64,000 nt of DNA from Ochrobactrum sp. Marseille-Q0166 (GTDB lineage: Bacteria; Pseudomonadota; Alphaproteobacteria; Rhizobiales; Rhizobiaceae): NCBI RefSeq assembly GCF_014397025.1, contig NZ_JACJUO010000001.1, forward strand, positions 1,164,501 to 1,228,500, given 5' to 3'. The translations under genes were made by a program, and so were the position numbers. This document shows, in pieces, positions 38,523 to 49,957 of this stretch. Each line of letters begins with the position of its first letter. The first letter of the stretch is position 1. The notes beneath the pieces are model-generated. The model was not told the origin of the DNA. It worked only from the letters and a program-made list of their open reading frames with translations, and searched no databases.

Positions 38523-38885
38523 GTGTGCGTTGCGAGGGGCTTAGCATTTGTGGTCATAATTGGGCCGTGATCGCCGGTTCTTGTTTGCGATGAGTCGGTA
38601 TATTCGATGTGAAGCGACAGCCAGACCTGCCTGATCGGTGAGGTTGTAGCGATTGGTTTGCAAAGATAGTGCCTTAGGCCGTTCCAATAATGCCATTTTC
38701 TGGCGATTGATCAGCTAGACGATTGCCGATTACGCCAGCATGTGGTTTATGAACGGCCAAAACAGCGCCGGTTATGTTTACCTGTGCGCTATTGTTGATG
38801 TATTGGGATGGATGGAAACAAGCGCGGATCAATCTGTTCGCTTGGTTCCTTACAGAAAAGACGTTGCCAGATGGCCGGAGACCGC
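38523..38885. other. Intergenic region before bamD
   Basis: 363 bases without a credible gene or strong hairpin. It should contain the promoter of bamD. A longer reading frame runs from 38808 into bamD but encodes no family sequence before the signal peptide. Confidence 0.5.
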
Positions 38886-39746
38886 ATGACGAGTTCGAAT
38901 TTCCCGGTGAAGACGAAGACCGCGCTGATTGTCAGTGCTCTTGCCGTTTTTGTTCCGCTTGCGGGATGTGCCAGCAAGAACGACGACATCGATCTGACCA
39001 AGTATGTTGAGACGATTGATCCGGCGGATAAGCTTTACAATGAAGGTCTTGCGAACCTCGATGCAGGTCGTCTTGGTGAGGCTGCAAAGAAGTTTGCTGC
39101 TGTAGACCGCCAGCATCCCTATACTGAATGGGCACGAAAGTCGTTGGTTATGGCGGCCTTCACCAATTATCGTCAGGGTAATTACGAAGAAGCAGTCAAT
39201 ATGGCGAAGCGTTACAACACGCTTTACCCGACTTCGCCTGAATCGGCTTATGCTTATTACATCATCGGTCTGAGCTATTTCCGTCAGATTCCTGACGTGA
39301 CCCGCGATCAGGCGGCCAGCCGTCGCGCGATTGCTGCGATGCAGGAAGTGGTCGATCGCTTTCCGAACTCCGAATATGTCGAAGATGCAAAGACCAAGAT
39401 CCGCGTTGCCCGCGATCAGCTCGCTGGTAAGGAAATGCAAGTCGGTCGCTATTATCTTGAGCGCAAGGAATATTTGGCCGCGATCAAGCGTTTCCGTCTG
39501 GTTGTTGAAGAATATTCCAACACTCGTCAGGTTGAAGAAGCACTCGCCCGTCTGGTCGAAGCCTATTATGCACTTGGTCTGACGTCTGAAGCTCAGATGG
39601 CGGCTTCGGTGCTTGGCAAGAATTTCCCAGACAGCCGCTGGTATAAGGACAGCTACAAGCTTCTCCAGAGCGGTGGCCTTGAGCCACGTGAAAATGGTGG
39701 TTCATGGTTGGCAAAGGCTTCATCGCTGATCACGGGCGGCAAATAA
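38886..39746 (+). CDS. bamD: Outer membrane assembly lipoprotein BamD
   Basis: Essential lipoprotein of the BAM complex, 286 residues. The signal peptide ends in the lipobox LAGC with Cys28. TPR repeats follow: [20 protein letters not shown] near 52, [20 protein letters not shown] near 92, then [28 protein letters not shown] and [13 protein letters not shown]. It sits on the periplasmic face of the outer membrane. The start at 38886 is supported by CCGGAG six bases upstream; in-frame Met codons upstream lack this. recN follows 12 bases later. Confidence 0.94.
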   Translation: MTSSNFPVKTKTALIVSALAVFVPLAGCASKNDDIDLTKYVETIDPADKLYNEGLANLDAGRLGEAAKKFAAVDRQHPYTEWARKSLVMAAFTNYRQGNYEEAVNMAKRYNTLYPTSPESAYAYYIIGLSYFRQIPDVTRDQAASRRAIAAMQEVVDRFPNSEYVEDAKTKIRVARDQLAGKEMQVGRYYLERKEYLAAIKRFRLVVEEYSNTRQVEEALARLVEAYYALGLTSEAQMAASVLGKNFPDSRWYKDSYKLLQSGGLEPRENGGSWLAKASSLITGGK

Positions 39747-39758
39747 GCTGATACCGAC

Positions 39759-41438
39759 ATGCTGTCGCACCTGTCGATCCGCGATATTGTTCTGATTGAA
39801 AGGCTCGACATCGAGTTCAAGACCGGCTTGTCCGTGCTTACGGGCGAGACCGGCGCCGGTAAATCTATTTTGCTTGATTCGTTGTCGCTGGCGCTTGGCG
39901 CCCGCGGCGATGCCTCTCTGGTTCGCCATGGGGCTGATCAGGGTCAGGTGACGGCGGTATTTGATGTGCCGGGTGGTCATCCAGCACGCAAATTTCTTAG
40001 CGAAAATGGTTTTGACGATGACGGCGACGTCATCCTGCGTCGCCTTCAGATGGGCGACGGGCGCACGCGCGTTTTCATCAATGATCAGGCGGCAAGCGTT
40101 GCGCTGCTGCGTGAACTGGGCAAACGCCTCGTAGAAATTCACGGTCAGCATGATGATCGCGCACTGATCGATACCAATCTTCACCGTACATTGCTGGATG
40201 CGTTTGGTGGTCTCGATCCCGAAGCCACAACAGTTCGCGAGCGTTATAAGGCGTGGCGCGATGCTGAAAGCGCGTTGTCGAAGCATAGGGCACGGGTTGA
40301 GCAGGCTGAGCGCGAAGGCGATTATCTACGTTCTTCCGTGGAAGAACTGACCAAGCTCGATCCGCAGGCAGGCGAGGAAGACGAACTTGCCGAACGCCGC
40401 GCTGTCATGATGAAATCGGAGAAGATCGCAGGTGATGTGAACGAGGCAGGCGAACTTCTGTCGGGCAATGGTTCGCCGGTGCCGACACTTGCAAGCCTTG
40501 TGCGCCGTCTGGAGCGTAAAATTCCGGAAGCGCCGCATCTGCTGGAGCCGGTTTGCAAAGCGATTGACGAAGCGCTTAATAGTTTGGCGTTGGCGCAGGA
40601 TGGTATTGAATATGCCATGCGAGAAATCGATTTTGATCCTCGGGTACTTGAACAGGTCGAAGAACGGCTATTTGCGCTCAGAGCCGCCGCCCGCAAATAT
40701 TCTGTGGCGGTTGAAGCCCTGCCTGCACTGCGCGATAAGATGGATGCCGATCTCGTTGATCTTGACGCCGGTGCAGAAAAACTGATTCAGCTGGAGGCAC
40801 AAGCCACAGAAACGCGTGCAGCCTATGATGCTGCTGCGAAGGTGTTGTCAGAGCGTCGCAAGGACACAGCGGATCATCTGAAAGCCGCCGTTATGGCCGA
40901 GCTTCCGGCGTTGAAGCTGGAGCGCGCCGAGTTCATCGTGGAAATGACGACTGATACCAAGGCGCGGGCTGCGGAAGGCATTGATACGGTCGAATACTGG
41001 GTTCGCACCAATCCGGGCACGCGTGCGGGTCCGATGATGAAAGTTGCCTCTGGTGGCGAGCTTTCGCGCTTCCTGCTGGCGCTGAAGGTGGCTTTGGCCG
41101 ATCGCGGTTCGGCCCCGACGCTTGTGTTTGACGAAATTGATACGGGTGTGGGCGGTGCAGTTGCCGATGCGATTGGGCAGCGCTTGGCGCGTCTTTCATC
41201 GCGGGTGCAGGTTCTTTCGGTCACGCATGCCCCGCAAGTGGCAGCGCGCGCATCGACCCATTTCCTGATTGCAAAATCCGCAACCAATGAAGATCGTATG
41301 TCCACATCGATCCGTTCGATTGGTGTGGATGAGCGGCAGGAAGAAATTGCGCGTATGCTGGCCGGAGCCAGCATTACCGATGAAGCGCGTGCCGCAGCCG
41401 AGCGTTTGCTGGCTGAGAACAGTTCGCTTGTCTCCTGA
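39759..41438 (+). CDS. recN: DNA repair protein RecN
   Basis: SMC-like ATPase of 559 residues used in double-strand break repair. The N-terminal half domain has LSIRDIVLIERLDIEF and Walker A GETGAGKS near 30-37. A central helical coil region (about 160-380) is followed by the C-terminal half with the signature ASGGELSRFLLALKV near 429 and Walker B TLVFDEIDTGVGG near 452. The C-terminus has SVTHAPQVAARA. Only 12 bases separate it from bamD, so they may be co-transcribed. Confidence 0.96.
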   Translation: MLSHLSIRDIVLIERLDIEFKTGLSVLTGETGAGKSILLDSLSLALGARGDASLVRHGADQGQVTAVFDVPGGHPARKFLSENGFDDDGDVILRRLQMGDGRTRVFINDQAASVALLRELGKRLVEIHGQHDDRALIDTNLHRTLLDAFGGLDPEATTVRERYKAWRDAESALSKHRARVEQAEREGDYLRSSVEELTKLDPQAGEEDELAERRAVMMKSEKIAGDVNEAGELLSGNGSPVPTLASLVRRLERKIPEAPHLLEPVCKAIDEALNSLALAQDGIEYAMREIDFDPRVLEQVEERLFALRAAARKYSVAVEALPALRDKMDADLVDLDAGAEKLIQLEAQATETRAAYDAAAKVLSERRKDTADHLKAAVMAELPALKLERAEFIVEMTTDTKARAAEGIDTVEYWVRTNPGTRAGPMMKVASGGELSRFLLALKVALADRGSAPTLVFDEIDTGVGGAVADAIGQRLARLSSRVQVLSVTHAPQVAARASTHFLIAKSATNEDRMSTSIRSIGVDERQEEIARMLAGASITDEARAAAERLLAENSSLVS

Positions 41439-41487
41439 CAGCACGGTGTCAGGGTGAGCACATGTTCGTAACCAAGCGTGGCTGTAG

Positions 41488-43709
<2,222 letters not shown>

Positions 43710-43710
<1 letters not shown>

Positions 43711-44417
43711 TGTCACCGTTCAAGGGTTTTGGCGACAAGGCAATTCCGTTTTTGAAAGCGCTCGATTTTCATCAGAACCGTGAATGGTTTGTTGAAAATA
43801 AGGACCTGTTTGAGGCGCATCTGAAAGAACCGCTTGGCGATCTGGTTGAAGAACTAACTGCACGATTTGAGAAGGCCGGATTGCCGTTTAAGGGTGATCG
43901 GGTGAAATCGCAGTTCCGTATCAAGCGGGACACGCGCTTCTCTCACGACAAGGCCCCTTATAACCGTCATCTGTCGGCGCTTTTGTCGAACTCCGGCACC
44001 AAGTGGGATGAAAGTGGCTGCTTCTATGTTTGTATCGGTCTGCCGGGCGTGCGTGATTGCTATGCCGGTGTGGCATGGTGGGGTCCAAAGAAAGAACTTC
44101 TGCAAGCCATCCGCGAAGCGATTGTCGAAAGGCCGGAAGAGTATCGTGCGGTTGTGGCAAAGCTCAAGAAAAATGGTTTGAAGATCAGCGACAATGATCG
44201 GTTGAAGCGCACGCCGCGCGGTTTTGAGGCTGTAACCGATGAAGACCTTCTGGAAGCTATTCGTAACCGGCATTTTGCTGTCCGCCTCGAAATCGATCCC
44301 GAGAGCATCACCCGTTCTGACTTGGCTGATCGGCTTGTAAAGTTTGCCGAGCAGACGCGCCCACTGATTGAATGGATCAAGAAGATCGAAGGCACAGTGC
44401 CGCAAACATCAGAATAA
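43710..44417 (+). CDS. DUF2461/TIGR02453 family protein
   Basis: Soluble protein of 235 residues. It opens with FGDKAIPFLKALDFHQNREWF, the DUF2461 N-terminal pattern, and continues with FRIKRDTRFSHDKAPYNRHL and GCFYVCIGLPGV, all family hallmarks. The function is not established. The ATG overlaps the ligA stop by one base, so it is translationally coupled to the ligase. A hairpin terminator follows the stop. Confidence 0.88.
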
Positions 44418-44427
44418 CACATCAATG

Positions 44428-44452
44428 CATCACTGGTTTTTATCAGTGATGC
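44428..44452 (+). terminator. Terminator after the DUF2461 gene
   Basis: GCATCACTG pairs with CAGTGATGC around GTTTTTAT (T-rich loop). There is no strong T-run after the stem, so efficiency is uncertain. Confidence 0.55.
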
Positions 44453-44600
44453 TGAAATGTTGCGAATGCTTTCTAATAGTATGATTTTTATCGAAAGCTT
44501 ATTTCAACTTGGCCCAAAATTTCTTAAGCACGCTCTCATGCTATGGCGTTGAGATGGTTACGCATCGCGCTTTAAAAGAGGTTGAGTCGCCACACGGGCT

Positions 44601-44640
44601 CTACCAAAACCCAAGGCATTTAAACTTTGCGTTTTGGTAG
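44601..44640 (+). promoter_or_regulatory. Inverted repeat in the azlC leader
   Basis: CTACCAAAAC (44601-44610) and GTTTTGGTAG (44631-44640) are perfectly complementary, with a 20-base AT-rich spacer. The repeat ends six bases before the azlC ribosome-binding site GGAG (44646). It could be an operator for an Lrp-type or other regulator of azlCD, or an mRNA hairpin affecting translation. Confidence 0.5.
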
Positions 44641-44657
44641 GGTGAGGAGTGATTTTC

Positions 44658-45380
44658 GTGGATCAGGGTTTTCGGCCAGCACCGGCATCAGTGCGTCATG
44701 ATTTCTGGATAGGTTCGAAACGCGGTGTGCCTATCGTGGCAGCAGGCGCGCCATTTGGCCTGTTGTTCGGTGCTGTAGCAATCGATAACGGCCTGTCCAT
44801 CAGTGAAGCCGTTTTTATGAGTGGCATGATCTACGCAGGGGCCAGCCAGATGGTCGGGCTGGATCTTTTCGGCCAGAATATCGCGCCATGGATGATTGTT
44901 GTTTCAATTTTCGCGGTCAATTTTCGCCATGTTCTTTATTCGGCAACCGTAGGCCGACGAATCCGCCATTTTACATTCCTGCAGAAGGCTACGGCTTTCT
45001 TTCTGCTTGTTGACCCGCAATATGCGGAAGTTGAAATTCGTGCTGAGGCGGGCCGAAAAATCAGCTTTGCCTGGTATATGGGCTTGGGCATCACGATCTA
45101 TATCTGCTGGATTCTTGAGACGCTTATCGGTGCGCTGTTCGGCAATCTGATCTCCGATCCCTATGCGCTCGGTATCGACTTCCTGCTGCCAATCTATTTT
45201 CTTGGCATGGTGATGAGTTTTCGCCATCGCGAGCATTGGTGGCCGGTAGTAATCGTCAGCGCGATTTGTGCGGTCGCCGCCTATAAGTTTGTTGGCTCGC
45301 CGTGGCATGTGACATTGGGTGCGATAGGTGGCGTTGTGCTTGCAGCGGGCCTGGCAAAGCCGCAAACAGGGGAGGCCTAA
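44658..45380 (+). CDS. azlC: Branched-chain amino acid exporter subunit AzlC
   Basis: Larger subunit of the AzlCD (LIV-E) exporter, 240 residues with about seven membrane helices. Motifs are GVPIVAAGAPFGLLFGAVA, SEAVFMSGMIYAGASQMVGL and INFRHVLYSATVG-like VNFRHVLYSATVG, with LVDPQYAEVEI near 125. The family exports branched-chain amino acids and analogues. The preferred start is GTG at 44658 with GGAG eight bases upstream; a GTG at 44649 overlaps that site. The partner azlD follows after three bases. Confidence 0.9.
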   Translation: MDQGFRPAPASVRHDFWIGSKRGVPIVAAGAPFGLLFGAVAIDNGLSISEAVFMSGMIYAGASQMVGLDLFGQNIAPWMIVVSIFAVNFRHVLYSATVGRRIRHFTFLQKATAFFLLVDPQYAEVEIRAEAGRKISFAWYMGLGITIYICWILETLIGALFGNLISDPYALGIDFLLPIYFLGMVMSFRHREHWWPVVIVSAICAVAAYKFVGSPWHVTLGAIGGVVLAAGLAKPQTGEA

Positions 45381-45383
45381 GAC

Positions 45384-45683
45384 GTGTCCACAACGATCTG
45401 GATCATCCTAGCCGGTGCCGTTTGCACCTATCTCACCCGCGTCGGCGGGCATCTTATTTTATCGCGATTTGAGCGCGTTCATTATCGGGTTGAAGCAGCA
45501 CTTAATGCCGTGCCTGCAGCAGTGCTTACCGCAATTGTAGCTGCACCCGCTTCGGATCATGGCTGGCGCGAAATGCTAGTTTTGGTCTTCTGCGTGTTGC
45601 TTTCGCTTCGCGTCAGCATGATGACCATGTTCTTTGCAGGCGCAGCACTGTTGATCGTGCTGCGCCATTTCTTTCCGGCTTAA
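45384..45683 (+). CDS. azlD: Branched-chain amino acid exporter subunit AzlD
   Basis: Small membrane subunit of 99 residues with three to four helices: WIILAGAVCTYLTRVGGHLI, ALNAVPAAVLTAIVAAP and a C-terminal pair from LVLVFCVLLSL. It forms the exporter with AzlC. The start is GTG at 45384 preceded by GGGAGG with nine bases of spacing. A palindromic element follows the stop and separates it from the convergent aminopeptidase gene. Confidence 0.9.
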   Translation: MSTTIWIILAGAVCTYLTRVGGHLILSRFERVHYRVEAALNAVPAAVLTAIVAAPASDHGWREMLVLVFCVLLSLRVSMMTMFFAGAALLIVLRHFFPA

Positions 45684-45731
45684 AGCGCAACCCGAAAAGT
45701 GTGAAACGGTTTTCGGATAAGCTGCGCGTTA
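45681..45731. repeat. Rhizobiales-type palindromic intergenic element
   Basis: GCGCA (45685) pairs with TGCGC (45723), with CCGAAAA (45692) and TTTTCGG (45710) as an inner stem; the core reads ACTTTTCGG and CCGAAAACCGTTTCACAC on the minus strand. It lies between convergent genes and overlaps the azlD stop. It follows the same layout as the element at 10391. Confidence 0.6.
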
Positions 45732-45737
45732 AAAAAG

Positions 45738-47564
45738 TTAAAGCGGAGCGGTTGCTGCTTCCAGCCATTTTGCCTGTGCACTATCAAGATGGCCGATCAG
45801 CTTTTCACGTACGCTATCATGATAGGCGTTCAGCCAATCAAGCTCTTCATGAGTGAGCAGTGATTTGTCGATCAGGCGGCGGTCTATCGGACAGAATGTG
45901 AGCGTTTCAAAGCCCATCATTGGTAACTCGCCGCCAGCCGGGATTTCAGCTTCCTTCACGATGATCAGGTTTTCAATGCGGATGCCGTAAGCGCCCGGCT
46001 TGTAATAGCCGGGTTCGTTGGAAAGAATCATTCCGGGCAAAAGTTCCTGCACGCCTTTCTTGGAAATGCTCTGCGGGCCTTCATGAACCGAAAGATAACT
46101 GCCAACACCATGGCCGGTGCCGTGCGCATAGTCGAAACCTTGTTTCCAAAGCGCAATCCTGGCCAGCACATCGATATCCTGTCCGCGTGTGCCTTTCGGG
46201 AAACGGGCGGTCGTGATGGCAATCATGCCTTTCAAAACGAGCGTGAACGAGCGGATCGTTTCCGGTGCAATTGTGCCGACAGCAACGGTGCGCGTGATGT
46301 CTGTCGTGCCATCGCGATACTGGGCTCCGGAATCGATCAGATAAAGCTCACCGTCGTTGAGTTTGCGGTTTGTATCAGTGTTGACGCGGTAATGGATGAT
46401 GGCACCGTCTGGGCCCGCACCGGAAATCGAATCAAACGAAATGTCTTCGAGTGGCATCTGAAAATCGCGACCAGCCTTTTCGCGGCTTTGCTCCAGCTTT
46501 TGCGCAGCCGAGATTTCATCAACCGTGCCGGGCTTTTGTCCATCGAGCCAGGATAGAAAGTTGACCATGGCCACGCCGTCTCGCTCATGTGCTCCACGGG
46601 AACCGTCAAGCTCGGCCTTGTTCTTGATTGCTCGAGGCAAGCGGGCAGGGTCTTTACCATGGATCACATGGCCGCCAGCGGCATCGACTGCGAGGCGGAG
46701 TTTTTCGGCGGCCAGTGCCGGGTCGAGAAGAATGGTTTCGCCTTTTGCCGCGCGTGCGCTCAAGTGGCCTTCAAGTTTGGCTGGTTCACAGAGTTTGGCA
46801 AGCTGCGTGAGATAGGCGCGCGGTTCAATGGCAAGCTTGCGCTCATCCATGAAGAGTTCCGGCTCCCCTTCTGCAGGAATGATTGCAAAGCTCAATGGCA
46901 GAGGCGTATTCGATACATCCTTGCCGCGGATGTTGAACACCCAGGCAACCGATGAAGGGTCCGTCAGAACGGTTGCGCTTGCGCCCGCTACGGCTACCGC
47001 CTTTTGCATTTCCCTGATCTTGTCTTCAGCTTCTTGACCCGAGAAACGGGCAGGCTGAATAGTAACCGGCGCAAGGGGCGCCTCTGGCTGCTCTTTCCAG
47101 ATGAGATCCACCAGATTATGCGCCACCGGCACCAGCTTGCCACCCTGATTTTCCAGAGCCTCGCGCAGGGCGCTCGCTTCGGAAATCGTATGCAGCCATG
47201 GATCGAATCCAATTGTCAGGCCATGGCCGTTGTCTGCGAGCCAGCTTGCAGGTGGATTGGTGACGAGGCTTTCATAAGAAAACACGTTGCCATCTGTTTG
47301 ATTGCGGACCTGCAATTCATAACGACCGTCGATGAAAATATAAGCCTTATCTTTCAGGATAAGGGCTGCTCCTGCCGAGCCGGTAAAGCCTGTCAGCCAA
47401 CCAAGGCGCTGGGCGCGGGGCGGTACATATTCGCCTTGATGCTCATCGGCACGCGGCACGAGAAAGCCGTCCAGCCCCTGTTCAGCAAGCTTTTCGCGCA
47501 GCAAAGCTACGCGGGGTGCACCATTGGCCGGATCGGTGGTCACATCAAAAGTCTGAAAAGCCAT
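45738..47564 (-). CDS. Xaa-Pro aminopeptidase (M24B, long form)
   Basis: Aminopeptidase P family enzyme of 608 residues, the long form with two creatinase N-terminal domains and a C-terminal pita-bread domain. It removes N-terminal residues next to proline. The metal ligands are visible in YLIDSGAQYRDGTTDITRT (two Asp), ARGTGHGVGSYLSVHEGP-like HGTGHGVGSYLSVHEGP (His), MILSNEPGYYKPGAYGIR and RIENL near 515-555 (Glu). The start at 47564 (MAFQTFDV) is used; a TTG 15 bases upstream is in frame. No good ribosome-binding site is seen. prmA is next upstream, 18 bases away. Confidence 0.93.
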   Translation of the reverse strand: MAFQTFDVTTDPANGAPRVALLREKLAEQGLDGFLVPRADEHQGEYVPPRAQRLGWLTGFTGSAGAALILKDKAYIFIDGRYELQVRNQTDGNVFSYESLVTNPPASWLADNGHGLTIGFDPWLHTISEASALREALENQGGKLVPVAHNLVDLIWKEQPEAPLAPVTIQPARFSGQEAEDKIREMQKAVAVAGASATVLTDPSSVAWVFNIRGKDVSNTPLPLSFAIIPAEGEPELFMDERKLAIEPRAYLTQLAKLCEPAKLEGHLSARAAKGETILLDPALAAEKLRLAVDAAGGHVIHGKDPARLPRAIKNKAELDGSRGAHERDGVAMVNFLSWLDGQKPGTVDEISAAQKLEQSREKAGRDFQMPLEDISFDSISGAGPDGAIIHYRVNTDTNRKLNDGELYLIDSGAQYRDGTTDITRTVAVGTIAPETIRSFTLVLKGMIAITTARFPKGTRGQDIDVLARIALWKQGFDYAHGTGHGVGSYLSVHEGPQSISKKGVQELLPGMILSNEPGYYKPGAYGIRIENLIIVKEAEIPAGGELPMMGFETLTFCPIDRRLIDKSLLTHEELDWLNAYHDSVREKLIGHLDSAQAKWLEAATAPL

Positions 47565-47597
47565 GAGCGTAACTCGCAATGAATAAGGAAAACCGCA

Positions 47598-48455
47598 TTA
47601 TTTCAGATGAATTGTCACCCAGCCTGACCGATGCAGCGTTTTGATATGCGTTAAACCTTGCGCCTGATAGGCGGCAAGAACCATGTCATGCTGGCTGTCG
47701 AGAATACCGGACAGGATGATGGAACCGCTCGGAGCCAGATGCGATTTCAGCGACGGGGCAAGTTCGATCAGCGGATTGGCCAGAATATTGGCAACGATCA
47801 GATCAAACGGCGTGTAGGAACGGAAAATCGGGTGGTCGAAACCTTCCGCAGTCGCGGTGATAACATGTTCACTTACGCCATTGAGAACTGTGTTTTCAGC
47901 GGCAACAGTGACTGCAATTGGGTCAATATCAGTAGCAAGAACCGGGATTGGAGCAAGTTTTGCAATAGCAATCGCAAGAACGGCACTGCCGGTGCCGAGA
48001 TCAAGTGCGTTGGTCGGATGCTCGCGCTCAACCACTTCTTCAATCATTTCAAGGCAGCCGGAGGTGGTGCCGTGATGGCCAGTGCCAAAAGCCAAGCCTG
48101 CGTCAATCAAGATCGGAATGTCACCGGATTGCAGTTTGTCGCGATCATGCGATCCATGCACAAAGAAGCGGCCCGCACGAACAGGCTTCAATCCTTCGAG
48201 CGAATGTGTGACCCAATCAATATCCGGCAGCTGTTCTGTTTCGAACTTACCTTCACCAACGAGGGAATCGATGCGTGCCGCAAGTTCTTCCGCCCCATCT
48301 TCGGTATAGACGGAAACTTCGAATATCTGGCGGTCTTCATCAATCTCGGTGATCGCGATCGGGAAACCGTCATCCTCGAGTTCACGTTCGAGGATGTCGT
48401 AGATTCGTTCGGCTTCCGTCTTGTCTGCCGAAAAGAAGAGTCGTGATTGGGGCAT
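47598..48455 (-). CDS. prmA: Ribosomal protein L11 methyltransferase
   Basis: SAM-dependent methyltransferase of 285 residues that methylates ribosomal protein L11. The substrate-recognition N-domain (about 1-100) is followed by the SAM fold with [19 protein letters not shown] near 123, [18 protein letters not shown] near 149 and ATDIDPIAV near 173. The post-motif [17 protein letters not shown] is diagnostic of PrmA. It precedes the aminopeptidase gene in the same direction, 18 bases away, so they are probably co-transcribed. Confidence 0.95.
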   Translation of the reverse strand: MPQSRLFFSADKTEAERIYDILERELEDDGFPIAITEIDEDRQIFEVSVYTEDGAEELAARIDSLVGEGKFETEQLPDIDWVTHSLEGLKPVRAGRFFVHGSHDRDKLQSGDIPILIDAGLAFGTGHHGTTSGCLEMIEEVVEREHPTNALDLGTGSAVLAIAIAKLAPIPVLATDIDPIAVTVAAENTVLNGVSEHVITATAEGFDHPIFRSYTPFDLIVANILANPLIELAPSLKSHLAPSGSIILSGILDSQHDMVLAAYQAQGLTHIKTLHRSGWVTIHLK

Positions 48456-48491
48456 GGATAAAAAGCTCTCAAATCGAATTGGAAGCTTTGT

Positions 48492-49082
48492 TTACCCGTT
48501 TGTGCGACCTTTGGCCAGATTCTTCAACTTTTCCAGAGCAGTATCTGCATTCTCCTGATAGGCAATGGTTCCACGGAAGCGTCCTCCCTTATCGAGAAGG
48601 AAAACAGACGCCGTGTGATCCATGGTATATTCGCCGTCTTCAGTCAGAACCTTTTTGGCATAGATGTGGTAAGACTTAACCATTTCGGCAATGTTTGTCG
48701 GCGTTCCGGTGACGCCAATGATACGGTCGGATACGTTGCTGACATAGGTTTTCATAATGTCCTGCGTATCGCGCTCAGGATCGACCGAAATAAAATAAGC
48801 TTTGATATCAGCAGCTTCCGGGCCGAGCTGTTTCAGATAGCCATCCAGTTCATAAAGCGTGGTCGGGCAGACATCAGGGCAATGGGTGAAACCAAAGAAC
48901 ACAAGGGAAGGTGTTTCGCGCAGATCTTTTTCGGTAAATGGTTCCCCATCCATCGACACCAGATTGAACGAACCGCCAAATGGCTGGTCTGCTGAATTGC
49001 GGTCACGGATCAGATTGAAGCCAGCAGCACCGATAATGACGATGATGAAGGCGAAGATGAAGATGGGCAGGAATTTTTTCAT
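48492..49082 (-). CDS. SCO1/SenC family copper chaperone
   Basis: Membrane-anchored thioredoxin-like protein of 196 residues. A single N-terminal helix (MKKFLPIFIFAFIIVIIGAAGF) anchors it with the domain in the periplasm. The copper ligands are the CxxxC in FGFTHCPDVCPTTLYEL near 65-75 and the later His in YTMDHTASVFLLD near 158. SCO proteins deliver copper to the CuA site of cytochrome oxidase. The next gene in the same direction is prmA, 36 bases downstream; cytochrome oxidase genes are not in this window. Confidence 0.94.
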   Translation of the reverse strand: MKKFLPIFIFAFIIVIIGAAGFNLIRDRNSADQPFGGSFNLVSMDGEPFTEKDLRETPSLVFFGFTHCPDVCPTTLYELDGYLKQLGPEAADIKAYFISVDPERDTQDIMKTYVSNVSDRIIGVTGTPTNIAEMVKSYHIYAKKVLTEDGEYTMDHTASVFLLDKGGRFRGTIAYQENADTALEKLKNLAKGRTNG

Positions 49083-49205
49083 GTCCAGTCAGCCTTGAAT
49101 TTTGTTTTTTATTTATCGCACATAAGCACGCTATTCTGAATTTACATCGATCTGTGACAGGAAAGCGCTTATATGCAAGCACTGACGAACTGCCGCAGGC
49201 AATTT

Positions 49206-49221
49206 TGAAACTGCAGTTTCA
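49206..49221. promoter_or_regulatory. 16-bp perfect palindrome, possible operator
   Basis: TGAAACTGCAGTTTCA is fully self-complementary and lies 36 bases before the hexapeptide transferase ATG, in the spacer divergent from the SCO gene. Its position suits an operator. The binding protein is unknown. Confidence 0.45.
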
Positions 49222-49257
49222 GTCTAGCAGAGTGCAAAGATTTCAGAAAGTTTTGAA

Positions 49258-49890
49258 ATGACGCAGGGTGAAGACCTTCGTTTCCAGAATAGTGAGCCGC
49301 GCATTCATTCGACCGCGCAGCTCAAATCCAGTAAGCTGGGACGCTATGCCGACATCGGCGAACGCGTAATCTTGCGTGAAGTGACGGTGGGCGACTTCAC
49401 CTATTTCGAGCGCAATGGCGAAGGCATTTATGCTGAGATCGGCAAGTTTTGCTCTATCGCGGCCAATGTGAGGATAAACGCGCTTGAACACCCGATGGAA
49501 CGCTTGACCACCCATAAGGTGAGCTACCGGCCGAACGAATATTTTCGCTATATGGGTGTGGATGGAGAGTTTCGTGCGCGGCGTCAGGCCAAGCGTGTCA
49601 CCATTGGCAATGATGTATGGATCGGCCATGGCGCGGTGATTACACCGGGCGTCACCATCGGCCATGGCGCGGTGATAGGCGCAAATGCCGTGGTGACGAA
49701 AGACGTCGCGCCATATCATGTCGTGGGCGGTGTTCCGGCACGGATCATTCGCAAGCGCTTTGATGACAAAATCATTGAAAAATTGCTTGCGCTCAACTGG
49801 TGGGATTGGCCAGTGGAGAAGCTTTATGAAGCTGTCCCCGACATTCAGACGCTTGAAATTGAAAACTTTCTGGAAAAATGGGGTGTTTAG
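49258..49890 (+). CDS. Hexapeptide-repeat transferase, phosphonate-associated type
   Basis: Left-handed beta-helix protein of 210 residues. Repeats include [39 protein letters not shown] and the block [21 protein letters not shown]-terminal helix part carries [19 protein letters not shown]. This arrangement, with [14 protein letters not shown], closely resembles the phosphonate-metabolism hexapeptide transferase group (TIGR03308 as I recall), although no phn genes are nearby, so the substrate is uncertain; xenobiotic acetyltransferase is an alternative. The ribosome-binding site is weak. Confidence 0.8.
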   Translation: MTQGEDLRFQNSEPRIHSTAQLKSSKLGRYADIGERVILREVTVGDFTYFERNGEGIYAEIGKFCSIAANVRINALEHPMERLTTHKVSYRPNEYFRYMGVDGEFRARRQAKRVTIGNDVWIGHGAVITPGVTIGHGAVIGANAVVTKDVAPYHVVGGVPARIIRKRFDDKIIEKLLALNWWDWPVEKLYEAVPDIQTLEIENFLEKWGV

Positions 49891-49957
49891 GCATCCCGAT
49901 CCTTGCAAAGCCCGATTTGCTTCTCCATTTTTCCATCAAAATCGCTGGAGATTTGCT

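Noticed and set aside
49243..49908. 221-codon minus-strand ORF over the hexapeptide transferase
   Set aside because: Antisense shadow; the plus-strand hexapeptide repeats are unmistakable.
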